6,763 nt of DNA from an uncultured Burkholderiales bacterium (GCA_903871435.1 CAIQGU010000528.1:1-6763), one strand, 5' to 3'. Positions 1 through 6,280 are shown, counted from the stretch's first letter. Program-made: numbers and translations. The notes: generated by a model from the sequence alone, not told the origin.

Positions 1-375
1 ACCGTGGCCGTCGCTGCCGATCCCGACAGGCGAAGACTGGACCGCCGCTTCGTCAAGGATCTTGAGTTGCGGGTTATAGGTCACATGGGCGAAGCTGTTT
101 CCGCCCGTCACCGAGACGTTGTCACCATTGGCGATGCGCACCTCCTCGACCGGTTCGTTCAAGGCAGACTGCAGGCGGCCCAGATCCCCCCCCAGCGCGC
201 TGCCGTCCGCAGTTGCCGTGGGCGCACCGCCCTCCGGGCTCGCAACTGGGCCCACCGCCGGAGGTGCCGGCTTGCCGCATGCCACGAGCAGCAGGGCGCA
301 GGAGCAAACCTGAGCCATAGCGCCTAGGCCCGGTCGCCGGGGTCGATTTGGTGTCCGCCTGGCATTGGTGTTCAC
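1..375 (-). CDS. Putative lipoprotein, C-terminus beyond window
   Basis: This reading frame is open from a GTG at 375 to the left edge, giving 125 residues with no stop, so the gene is partial. AGAGGA at 384-389 sits 8 bases upstream of the GTG and decides that start. An in-frame ATG at 316-318 would remove the Arg-rich n-region (residues 6-15), so it is less likely. Residues 20-32 are hydrophobic and end in a lipobox, Leu30-Val31-Ala32-Cys33, followed by Gly-Lys. This predicts signal peptidase II cleavage and lipidation of Cys33. The next residue is Gly, not Asp, so outer-membrane sorting is possible. A Pro/Ala/Gly-rich linker (about 34-62) leads into a more ordered part with segments such as LNEPVEEVRIANGDNVSV. 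I do not recognise the family. It lies 36 bases after the OmpA-like gene on the same strand, so the two are probably co-transcribed. Export is well supported; function is unknown. Confidence 0.8.
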   Translation of the reverse strand, partial: MNTNARRTPNRPRRPGLGAMAQVCSCALLLVACGKPAPPAVGPVASPEGGAPTATADGSALGGDLGRLQSALNEPVEEVRIANGDNVSVTGGNSFAHVTYNPQLKILDEAAVQSSPVGIGSDGHG

Positions 376-383
376 GTTCAGGT

Positions 384-389
384 TCCTCT
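384..389 (-). promoter_or_regulatory. Ribosome binding site of the lipoprotein gene
   Basis: AGAGGA on the minus strand, 8 bases before the GTG at 373-375. It supports the GTG start over the internal ATG at 316-318. Confidence 0.6.
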
Positions 390-411
390 GTCGATCGCAA
401 AGTGATAGCTA

Positions 412-1758
412 CTACTGCCGCTGTAATTCCACGCGCCGGTTACGCGCGCGGCCTTCAACAGTCTTGTTGGTTTCCACCGGTGCGGCGGCGCCATAGCCGC
501 TGGTGACCAGGCGGTCGGGAGCTATCGCATACCGTGTGACGAGCGCCGCCTTGACGGCCGCGGCCCGCTGGCTCGACAGCATCAGGTTGGCTGCGGCAGC
601 CCCGACGCTGTCGGTATGGCCGCTGACACTGAGCTTCCATTCCGGATTCTTGCGCAGGACCCCCGCAATCTCGCGCAGCGTCGGCTCCGATTCCGGTTTG
701 ATGCGATCGCTGTTGAAATCAAAATAGATGCCGTAGATCCGCACCGGTTCGCGCTTGGCCAGCGCCTGCTCCATGGCAGTGGCGCCGCCCGGCGGCCGAG
801 GCATATCTGCCCCACCCCTGGCGGGATCGGGCGGTGGCAACGTGATCTTGATCACCTGAAGATTCACATCGACTGGCCCGAGGCGGTAGGCCAGCGTGAG
901 CGGATTTCCGGGCTGGTCCAGGTAATACAGGTGCGCCTCCTCGCCGCCGGTCATGGCGCACATTGCATGGATGGCGGGTAGTTCGACCGGCTGGTCATTC
1001 ACCAGCACGGGAACCGCGATATCGACCGGCTCCACGCGATGCAGAGAGCAGGCGTGCATGGACCGACCGGCATAGGTCGATACCTCGGGCTGATTGAACC
1101 GGTTACCGGTCACCTGTGCGCCCAGTTGCAGGAAGGCGCTAGTGAATTCGGCGAGAAAGTGGAACTCCGTTTCCTTGCCGGCACGCAGTTCTTCGAGCGT
1201 AAGTGTCGAGGCACCGATGGCCGTCGTGCCCGGTATGTGCTCGCGCCGATCCGCGAAGGCGTATGCATAGCCCTTTGCAATACGCAGGTCGGTCATGTCG
1301 ATGACGCGTTGGCCGGAGAAATGTTCCTTGGGGTCGTCGTACGGATTGCTTGCCCCGTGAATGGCGCTGTCGAGGAGGTGACCGTTTTTCACCGGTTTGC
1401 GCTCACCCTCGAGCGCATACGCCAGGGTAACCGCTGTCGCCGAGATATCGATGACGGATTTGATGCTCTCGTAGTCGCCGGTGGGCGAGGTGAAGGCCGT
1501 CACGACGACCAGATCCTTGACCAGGGGAATCACCATGGCCTGCTTATCAGCAGGAAACGGCGGCCACGCCGGCAGCGGCGCCGGCTGCGCCTTGTTCGCC
1601 TTGCCGCTTTGCACGGCACTCAGGCGCTCCGCCAGGCTGCCGGACGGGGCTTGCGCGCCTGCGCGGCCGCCGAGCGCCGTCATAAGCGCGAACGCCACGG
1701 TCGCGGCAACGCCACGGCACAGCGGGCACCTGCGGCCACGCAAGCGATGCGGTTTCAT
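412..1758 (-). CDS. Secreted OmpA-domain protein, novel N-terminal region
   Basis: A 448-residue envelope protein expected to anchor the outer membrane or periplasm to peptidoglycan. I chose the ATG at 1756-1758 because it starts a normal signal peptide: basic MKPHRLRGRR, a hydrophobic core, and an Ala33-Gly-Ala35 cleavage site. A GTG at 1776 would add six residues. Neither start has a strong Shine-Dalgarno sequence. The C-terminal 112 residues (337-448) are an OmpA-like peptidoglycan-binding domain, with YFDFNSDRIKPES, SGHTDSVG and GRARNRRVEL. Asp383 and Arg398 fall where the known diaminopimelate-binding Asp/Arg pair of OmpA domains sits. A Pro-rich linker (about 307-325) joins it to a 270-residue N-terminal region that I do not recognise. 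That region does not look like the OmpA eight-stranded barrel, and its only mature cysteines (237, 267) could form a disulfide. The gene follows the LNPQPLPP protein by 32 bases and precedes the lipoprotein by 36, which suggests one operon. Confidence 0.9.
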   Translation of the reverse strand: MKPHRLRGRRCPLCRGVAATVAFALMTALGGRAGAQAPSGSLAERLSAVQSGKANKAQPAPLPAWPPFPADKQAMVIPLVKDLVVVTAFTSPTGDYESIKSVIDISATAVTLAYALEGERKPVKNGHLLDSAIHGASNPYDDPKEHFSGQRVIDMTDLRIAKGYAYAFADRREHIPGTTAIGASTLTLEELRAGKETEFHFLAEFTSAFLQLGAQVTGNRFNQPEVSTYAGRSMHACSLHRVEPVDIAVPVLVNDQPVELPAIHAMCAMTGGEEAHLYYLDQPGNPLTLAYRLGPVDVNLQVIKITLPPPDPARGGADMPRPPGGATAMEQALAKREPVRIYGIYFDFNSDRIKPESEPTLREIAGVLRKNPEWKLSVSGHTDSVGAAAANLMLSSQRAAAVKAALVTRYAIAPDRLVTSGYGAAAPVETNKTVEGRARNRRVELQRQ

Positions 1759-1790
1759 GGTGTAGACACCGGTCACCGATACCCGTGCGT

Positions 1791-2234
1791 CTACTTGCCC
1801 GAGCCGCTTCCCGATTCGAGAACACCCGAGAGCGCCGACCGTCCCGTGGCGTTCCTATCGGCGGCGATGGCTGGCGACTGGCCGGGACGTGCCAGCATCT
1901 GGCCACCGGGAGCGGCCACCGGCTTCTGGCGCGGTCCCGTGCCTTCGGGATGCGGCACCGGTCCTGCGGGTACGGCGACGGCTGGTGCGCCGCCCGCGGC
2001 GTGGGTATTGGTGACGATACTGTTCAGCCGACCTGACTCCAGGGGCGGCAGGGGCTGGGGATTGAGTCCGCTGCGCTGCAGACGCGGGTTGTCACCGGGC
2101 GTTGGCGCAACCGGTGGCAACGGCTGTGGATTGAGGTTGTTCCTGATCAAGCCCCCCGCCTGCTTGTCCTCGGCCGCAAGCGCGGCGCTGGCAGCGAGGC
2201 AAGTGGCGAGGAGCAAAACAAGAGGCTTGCGCAT
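1791..2234 (-). CDS. Small secreted Pro-rich protein, LNPQPLPP motifs
   Basis: A 147-residue exported protein of unknown function. The ATG at 2232-2234 is preferred because AAAGGAA (2241-2247) lies 6 bases upstream and because it begins a clean signal peptide: MRKPLVLLLATCLAASAALA, with cleavage ALA|AED after residue 20. An in-frame upstream start at 2288 would add 18 residues with no signal logic. The mature chain is low-complexity, rich in Pro, Gly and Ala, and lacks Cys, so it is probably extended or disordered. Two copies of LNPQPLPP occur at residues 34-41 and 57-64, 23 residues apart; the first is preceded by RNN and the second by RSG. I believe similar NPQPLPP motifs occur in other uncharacterised bacterial proteins, but this is from memory and unchecked. 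It is the first gene of the presumed envelope operon and has a candidate promoter upstream (2310-2340). Codon phase and ribosome binding site make it a real gene; its role cannot be deduced. Confidence 0.82.
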   Translation of the reverse strand: MRKPLVLLLATCLAASAALAAEDKQAGGLIRNNLNPQPLPPVAPTPGDNPRLQRSGLNPQPLPPLESGRLNSIVTNTHAAGGAPAVAVPAGPVPHPEGTGPRQKPVAAPGGQMLARPGQSPAIAADRNATGRSALSGVLESGSGSGK

Positions 2235-2240
2235 GACGGA

Positions 2241-2247
2241 TTCCTTT
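2241..2247 (-). promoter_or_regulatory. Ribosome binding site of the LNPQPLPP gene
   Basis: AAAGGAA on the minus strand, 6 bases before the ATG at 2232-2234. It fixes the start of the secreted protein at the signal peptide. Confidence 0.7.
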
Positions 2248-2309
2248 ACAAGTGTCGGGAGGCAAGGCCGGCGCGCGAAAAAGCGCACGAAAAGCCGCGT
2301 CCCTACCCA

Positions 2310-2340
2310 CTAACACGAGAGTGCCGGCCAGAACCCGACA
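2310..2340 (-). promoter_or_regulatory. Candidate ECF-type promoter of the envelope operon
   Basis: Reading the minus strand, TGTCGGG (2340-2334) and CGTGTTAG (2317-2310) are separated by 16 bases, the usual spacing for ECF promoters. A CGT-containing -10 element is also common among ECF factors. An A-rich tract (2352-2361, AAAAAATATT) lies 11 bases upstream of the -35 candidate, where an UP element would be. Transcription would start near 2303-2305 and give a leader of about 70 bases before the LNPQPLPP start codon. No good sigma-70 hexamer pair is visible in this gap. That the neighbouring sigma factor reads it is inference: the motif is not repeated in front of the sigma gene. Confidence 0.4.
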
Positions 2341-2413
2341 CGCCGTTCAGGAATATTTTTTGCTGCCACCCCTGCCAGACCCAGACCGGCTAGCCAAATC
2401 CGCTCCGGTTGTC

Positions 2414-2440
2414 GCTGCCCCCAAGGGAAACGGGGGGAGC
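2414..2440 (-). other. GC-rich stem-loop after the kinase gene
   Basis: GCTGCCCCC (2414-2422) can pair with GGGGGGAGC (2432-2440), eight of nine positions, with a 9-base loop. It begins 26 bases past the kinase stop codon, so it lies in the 3' end of the sigma/kinase transcript. No U-run follows on the minus strand, so it is not a typical intrinsic terminator. It could stabilise the transcript end or act with Rho. It separates the regulatory pair from the envelope genes. Confidence 0.35.
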
Positions 2441-2465
2441 CGGGACCTCGCCGGCGGATCCGAAT

Positions 2466-5219
2466 CTAGGACCGCGCAGGTGCGGCGTTCAGCGCGGGCA
2501 CGCTAGCCGGCATCTGGCTGCGGCGCCGCAATTCGGCAATGCGCGCGTTGCCAGGGTCGGAGCTGGCGCCAAGTTGCTCGACGGCATCGGCGTAGGCGGA
2601 CTGCGCCCCGGCGCTATCGCCGCGCGCCGCCAGCACGGCGCCGAGGGTAGCCTGAGCCTCGCCGACCCAGACCGAGGCGGCCTTGTCGCCACGCAATTTC
2701 CGGCCCATCTCCAGGGCGAGGCGCGCCTCGGTGAGGGCCGGTTCGGATTGTTGCAATCCCAGCGCCGCCTCGGCCATGAGCCGGTGCGCCCGCGCCAACG
2801 ATTGTGCCGGAGCACCCGGCAACTTCAGGACCTCGGCGAGTGTCGCCTGGGCTGCAGCAAACTGCCGAGAGTCGACATCCAGGGCAGCGCGGGTCAGCAA
2901 GCCAAATGCGGCGAGGTCAGGGTCGTTGGCGGCGCCTTTCGGGTCAGTCGCCGCAGCGGACTGAAAAAATTGCACCTGCGCCTCCTGGCCGCGACCCAAG
3001 CGCGACAGCACGAAGGCGCGATCCAGCATCGCGCGCTGACGGATGTAGGCGTCGGTAGGCGTTGCCAGCTTGAGTACCGCGTCGACGCCGGCCAGGGCGT
3101 CCTCGTAACGGCCCAGGTAGCTGAGGATCAGTGCGCGGGACATCAGTGGCGCAACGGGCAGGTGATGGTCGGGGAAATCGCCGGCGAGGATGGCGAGGTT
3201 CTCGTCCACCAGCGTGAGCGCGAGGCGCATGTCGCCACTGACAACGGCCGCCCGCAGGCGTGAATTGCGCACGCCGTTGCCCAGTTCCCCGCGCGCCCGC
3301 CCCAGGCCGTCGAGCTCCAGCAACACCTGCCCGTATGCGGCATCGGCCTTGGCAGGTTCGCCGTTGAGCAGTTGCGCGTTGGCCTCGAAGGTCAGCAGTT
3401 CAAGATGGGCCGAGGGGGAATGACGTGGCGCCGCTTCCCAGTAAACGAGTGCCTGGGAAGCGGCGCGCGCGGCAGCAGCCCCATCATTACGGAATCCGGC
3501 CAGTTGCGACAGATTGCCCAGACACCCGCTGGCGACACCGCGGGGCGTCGCCGGATCATCGGCAATGGCCTGCAGTTCTTCTTGTGCCTCCTTCATGTGT
3601 CCGAGTACCCCGCGCAGCAGGGCGCGATTGCAGGCCACGTCCTGGCGCAGCGCGATGTCGGGTGAACCCACCAGCAGCGTTCGGGCCTGGTCGTAATAGG
3701 CCAGCCCCTTGTCGAATCCGCCAAAGTCCGTCTGAAAGGTGCCAACCGTCTTGAGCACGGCCGCGCGCGCTTCGGGATTGGCGGCGAACTCGCGCGCGGA
3801 AAGTTCCTCGGCCCGCCCGATGAGCGAAGCCACGGAAACCGGTTGTCCCGTGCGGCCCGCTTCGAGCAAGAGGTCGGAAAGGAAATTGTCGACCGCCTCG
3901 CGGTGATCGGCGGCGGCCAGAGCGTGATCCCGCTCGATCTGGGCAATGCGGGCCTGCCAAATCGCCAGGCCAGCGCCCAACAGCAGGGCCACGACCGCCA
4001 GGGTGCCGCTCGTCACCACCAGGCGATTGCGGCCGACCATTTTGCGCAATTCATACCAGCGGGAAGGCCGGCGCGCCAACACGGGGTGGCCCGTACGGTA
4101 GCGCACCAGGTCGTCGGCAAATGCGGCTGCCGTGGCGTAGCGCGCCAGGGGTTCGCGCTGCAGCGCCTTGAGGCAGATCGCATCGATATCACCGCTCAGG
4201 TCGCGCCGGAGACGATCGCGAGTCGTGGCACGCCGCGCGGCGGCGTCGGCGCTCGCCGGGACACCGCTGGCCAGCGTAACGTCGGCGCGCAGGATGGCGT
4301 CCTCCAGCGCGCCGCGGGAGTCGCGATCGAGACGGTAGGGGCGTGCGCCGACGAGCAATTCATACAGGACGACGCCCAGTGCATAGATGTCCGTCGTAGT
4401 GGCAACGCCCTGGCCCGCGACCTGTTCGGGTGCCGCATAGGCGAGGGTCATCGCCACGCCACCCAGGCGCGTCAGATCGGCATGTTCCTCGGCCCCGCCA
4501 TCGAGGAGTTTGGCGACGCCAAAATCGAGCAGTCGGACCTGCCCGTCGGCCGTTACCAGTATGTTCGACGGTTTTAGGTCGCGGTGTATCACCAGGCAAC
4601 CGTGCGCGTACTGGACGGCGGCCAGCACCTGCAGGAAAAGGTCCACCCGTTGCCGCAGGTCGAGGCGATTTTCATCGCAAAACTGTGTCAGGTTGCTGCC
4701 TTCGACATATTCGAACGCCAGGTAGGCCTGCCCGTCGCTGGACACGCCGGCATCGTAGAGGCGGGCAATGTTCGGATGGGTCAGCCCGGCGACGATATCG
4801 CGTTCTCGCTCGAAACGCCGTGCGGCGTCGTGCGTTGGCAGTACACCCAACTGCAGCTTGAGTGCGACCCCGCGCTGCAGGCTGCCGTCGCTACGCTCGG
4901 CAAACCAGACGGTGCCCATCCCGCCGCGACCCAGCAGGCGCAACAATCGGTAGGGGCCGACCACGTCGCCTTCGAGCGCGCCGGCGTCGGCGGCAGCAAA
5001 ATCGTTGTGGTCCACCACTTCCATCAGGGGCAGGGTATCGAACCAGGATGCCGACCGGGAACGGGCCGCTGAGCGGAGCATTTCGATGAGTTGCGGCGCC
5101 AAGCGCGCAGCCGGGCCCGTCAAGGCGCGTATCCATTCGTCGCGTTGCGGCTCCGGCAACTCGAGCATCTCATCGAGCATGCGCGACAGTTCTGACCAGT
5201 CGACCGGATCGATGTTCAC
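2466..5219 (-). CDS. Membrane Ser/Thr protein kinase with C-terminal TPR region
   Basis: A 917-residue Hanks-type (PknB-like) kinase. Residues 1-88 form a helical lead-in common in this subgroup (DWSELSRMLDEMLELPE). The catalytic domain spans about 90-375: glycine loop GRGGMG (97-102), ATP Lys121, alpha-C Glu139, catalytic loop HRDLKPSN (212-219, base Asp214, an RD kinase), DFG 232-234 and APE 263-265. All key residues are present, so it should be active. A basic juxtamembrane stretch (382-398) and one hydrophobic helix (about 399-421) follow. Residues 422-917 are Ala/Leu-rich helical repeats of TPR type, for example around 'LGRYEDALAGVDAVLKL'. With the kinase domain inside, this half should face the periplasm. 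The GTG start at 5217-5219 is 6 bases after the sigma-factor stop, with GAGG 4 bases upstream, so translation is probably coupled. Its likely substrate is the adjacent sigma factor (inference from known ECF/kinase pairs). Confidence 0.95.
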   Translation of the reverse strand: MNIDPVDWSELSRMLDEMLELPEPQRDEWIRALTGPAARLAPQLIEMLRSAARSRSASWFDTLPLMEVVDHNDFAAADAGALEGDVVGPYRLLRLLGRGGMGTVWFAERSDGSLQRGVALKLQLGVLPTHDAARRFERERDIVAGLTHPNIARLYDAGVSSDGQAYLAFEYVEGSNLTQFCDENRLDLRQRVDLFLQVLAAVQYAHGCLVIHRDLKPSNILVTADGQVRLLDFGVAKLLDGGAEEHADLTRLGGVAMTLAYAAPEQVAGQGVATTTDIYALGVVLYELLVGARPYRLDRDSRGALEDAILRADVTLASGVPASADAAARRATTRDRLRRDLSGDIDAICLKALQREPLARYATAAAFADDLVRYRTGHPVLARRPSRWYELRKMVGRNRLVVTSGTLAVVALLLGAGLAIWQARIAQIERDHALAAADHREAVDNFLSDLLLEAGRTGQPVSVASLIGRAEELSAREFAANPEARAAVLKTVGTFQTDFGGFDKGLAYYDQARTLLVGSPDIALRQDVACNRALLRGVLGHMKEAQEELQAIADDPATPRGVASGCLGNLSQLAGFRNDGAAAARAASQALVYWEAAPRHSPSAHLELLTFEANAQLLNGEPAKADAAYGQVLLELDGLGRARGELGNGVRNSRLRAAVVSGDMRLALTLVDENLAILAGDFPDHHLPVAPLMSRALILSYLGRYEDALAGVDAVLKLATPTDAYIRQRAMLDRAFVLSRLGRGQEAQVQFFQSAAATDPKGAANDPDLAAFGLLTRAALDVDSRQFAAAQATLAEVLKLPGAPAQSLARAHRLMAEAALGLQQSEPALTEARLALEMGRKLRGDKAASVWVGEAQATLGAVLAARGDSAGAQSAYADAVEQLGASSDPGNARIAELRRRSQMPASVPALNAAPARS

Positions 5220-5225
5220 AAGACC

Positions 5226-5780
5226 TCAGCTCAATGAAGCACAGAGAATGACCCGGGCCTTCTTGAAATCGCGCTCGACCGTGCGTTCGGCGATCCCCAG
5301 GACCTTGGCAATCTCCCCGGACGTGAAGCCCGCAAAAAAACGCATTTCGACCACGCTCGCCAATCGCTCGTCGAGTCGCGCGAGCGACTCGATGGCTTCC
5401 GCGATCTCGACTACCTTGTCCTCGGCGGCCAGGGCACCGCTTTCCAGCAGGTTCGTATCCATGGGAACCCGGTCGAGCGCACCACCGTGCCGGTCGGTCT
5501 GGCGCTTGCGGGCCAGGTCGACGATGATCGAGCGCATGGCGCGCGCCGCATAGGCGAAGAAATGCGCTCGATCCTCGATACGCACCTGTCCGGAATTGAG
5601 AAAGCGCAGAAAGCACTCGTGAACGAGCATGGTCGTGTCGAGGAGCGTCATCGGCTGCGTGCGCCGGAGCCGTGAACGGGCCAATCGGATGAGGTCGGGA
5701 TACAGGATCTCGAATGCGCGGTCCACTGCGCGACGATCCCCGCCATGCAAGGCGGCAAACGCTTGAGTGAGTTCACTCAT
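5226..5780 (-). CDS. ECF sigma factor, kinase-linked ECF43/TIGR02999-like
   Basis: A 184-residue RNA polymerase sigma factor of the extracytoplasmic function group (Sigma70_ECF family). Region 2 spans about 20-92: YPDLIRLARSRLRR, then LLDTTMLVHECFLRF (46-60), then HFFAYAARAMRSIIVDLARK for -10 recognition. Region 4 (about 128-182) has a helix-turn-helix, FTSGEIAKVLGIAERTVERD (residues 152-171), for -35 binding. In ordinary ECF factors the 2.2 motif is D-A-E-D-L; here it reads D48-T49-T50-M51-L52, so two acidic residues that contact the beta-prime coiled coil are missing. Known ECF43 factors with this feature are activated by phosphorylation from a neighbouring kinase. The ATG at 5778-5780 is chosen because MSELTQAF is a typical family start. 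Its ribosome binding site is poor, and the frame stays open upstream to a GTG at 5981, so an extension cannot be excluded. It is co-transcribed with the kinase gene. No anti-sigma factor is present. Confidence 0.93.
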   Translation of the reverse strand: MSELTQAFAALHGGDRRAVDRAFEILYPDLIRLARSRLRRTQPMTLLDTTMLVHECFLRFLNSGQVRIEDRAHFFAYAARAMRSIIVDLARKRQTDRHGGALDRVPMDTNLLESGALAAEDKVVEIAEAIESLARLDERLASVVEMRFFAGFTSGEIAKVLGIAERTVERDFKKARVILCASLS

Positions 5781-5830
5781 GACGGAACCGGATAGCGCAT
5801 CGTAAAAAAATCCGCGGGCGGCGGATGCTC

Positions 5831-5866
5831 CGACGCCAGCGGAGTCCCTGCTCCGTTGCGGCGTCG
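5831..5866 (-). other. Hairpin in the leader of the sigma factor transcript
   Basis: CGACGCC (5831-5837) pairs with GGCGTCG (5860-5866) as a 7-bp outer stem. Inside it, CGGAG (5840-5844) pairs with CTCCG (5851-5855) around a 6-base loop. The internal bulges are 2 and 4 bases. It lies about 50 bases upstream of the sigma factor ATG, inside the predicted leader, so it could affect translation or RNA stability. A run of seven U follows 14-20 bases after the stem on the minus-strand transcript (5804-5810), too far for a standard terminator. Confidence 0.45.
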
Positions 5867-6010
5867 TGGTTGAACCCCAGGACGCCAGGGTGAATCGAGC
5901 CTTGAGATGCGAGCTATGACGCCCGGGCGATTGCAATACCGGGAACCAGCGGCGCATGGGCGCGAGCCAGTTCCGATCCACGGTCGGGCGATTACCGTGT
6001 TTGCGTAGTT

Positions 6011-6039
6011 AGAGTAGCCGGGCGGCCAGACGCGGTCAA
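6011..6039 (-). promoter_or_regulatory. Sigma-70-type promoter of the sigma/kinase operon
   Basis: On the minus strand, TTGACC (6039-6034) and TACTCT (6016-6011) are separated by exactly 17 bases. They match the consensus hexamers at five of six and four of six positions. Transcription would begin near 6003-6005 and produce a leader of about 225 bases before the sigma factor ATG. The housekeeping style fits a module whose activity is set by phosphorylation and not by its own sigma factor. Confidence 0.6.
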
Positions 6040-6181
6040 CCAGAATGAAAATTCGCGCGGGAGGGCATGCTGCGCTGAAAGTACAATTTGCCTGGAGAGC
6101 CGCCGGCGTCCGTGAGAGGCCTTCGGTGCGCACAGCTCCTGAATTTAGGGCGCTGGGACCCCGTGCGTTCGAACTGGCTAA

Positions 6182-6256
6182 TGGTGGGCGGTACAGGGTT
6201 CGAACCTGTGACCCCTGCCGTGTGAAGGCAGTGCTCTACCGCTGAGCTAACCGCCC
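6182..6256 (-). tRNA. tRNA-Val (anticodon CAC)
   Basis: A complete 75-base cloverleaf with encoded CCA. The acceptor stem pairs GGGCGGT (5' end at 6256-6250) with ACCGCCC (6192-6186), and the discriminator is A at 6185. The CCA end is encoded at 6184-6182. The D arm is GCTC/GAGC. The anticodon stem CTGCC/GGCAG holds the loop TTCACAC, so the anticodon is CAC and reads the valine codon GUG. The T arm is ACAGG, TTCGAAC, CCTGT. All stems are fully paired. A dedicated CAC isoacceptor suits a GC-rich genome that uses GUG heavily; E. coli manages without one. Overlapping reading frames on both strands are artefacts of the tRNA. Confidence 0.97.
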
Positions 6257-6274
6257 GGGCACGCGAAGACGCGC

Positions 6275-6280
6275 ATTTTA
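6275..6280 (-). promoter_or_regulatory. -10 element of the tRNA-Val gene
   Basis: TAAAAT on the minus strand lies 18 bases before the tRNA 5' end and matches the -10 consensus at five of six positions. It is followed by GCGCGTC, a GC-rich discriminator typical of stringently controlled stable RNA genes. I cannot point to a good -35 hexamer. Confidence 0.45.

Larger units (their letters stand above)
5781..6181. other. Gene-free stretch between sigma factor and tRNA
   Basis: About 400 bases with no credible gene on either strand. Reading frames here, such as one of 118 codons on the minus strand, show no family resemblance and cross the leader and promoter. The stretch holds a sigma-70-like promoter (6011-6039), a leader of about 225 bases for the sigma/kinase operon, a strong hairpin (5831-5866) and a small inverted repeat ACGGT/ACCGT (5980-5998). 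The 9-mer CGGGCGATT is repeated at 5924-5932 and 5985-5993. I see no intrinsic terminator after the tRNA. Confidence 0.6.

Noticed and set aside
122..400. 92-codon minus-strand frame at the left edge
   Set aside because: It overlaps the lipoprotein frame starting at 375, which has a lipobox signal peptide and a ribosome binding site. The alternative is Arg/Gly-rich without structure.
1745..1775. Small palindromes (GGTGT/ACACC and GGTGACCGGT) around the OmpA-like start as an operator
   Set aside because: The arms are only 5 bases, common by chance in this composition, and lie between co-directional genes that are probably in one operon.
1039..2313. 424-codon open frame on the plus strand
   Set aside because: It lies antisense to the OmpA-like and LNPQPLPP genes, which have signal peptides, a recognised domain and a ribosome binding site. 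The long opposite frame is a by-product of GC-rich codon use, and its translation shows no domain or compositional sense.
2414..2440. Intrinsic terminator after the kinase
   Set aside because: The stem is good, but no U-run follows on the minus strand. It is kept only as a stem-loop.
2409..3263. 284-codon open frame on the plus strand
   Set aside because: Antisense to the TPR part of the kinase gene. No recognisable protein features.
3843..4577. 244-codon open frame on the plus strand
   Set aside because: Antisense to the kinase catalytic domain, whose motifs are intact in the minus-strand frame.
6045..6245. 66-codon plus-strand frame ending in the tRNA
   Set aside because: The segment RYRVRTCDPCRVK is the antisense of the tRNA T and anticodon arms, a frequent false gene call.
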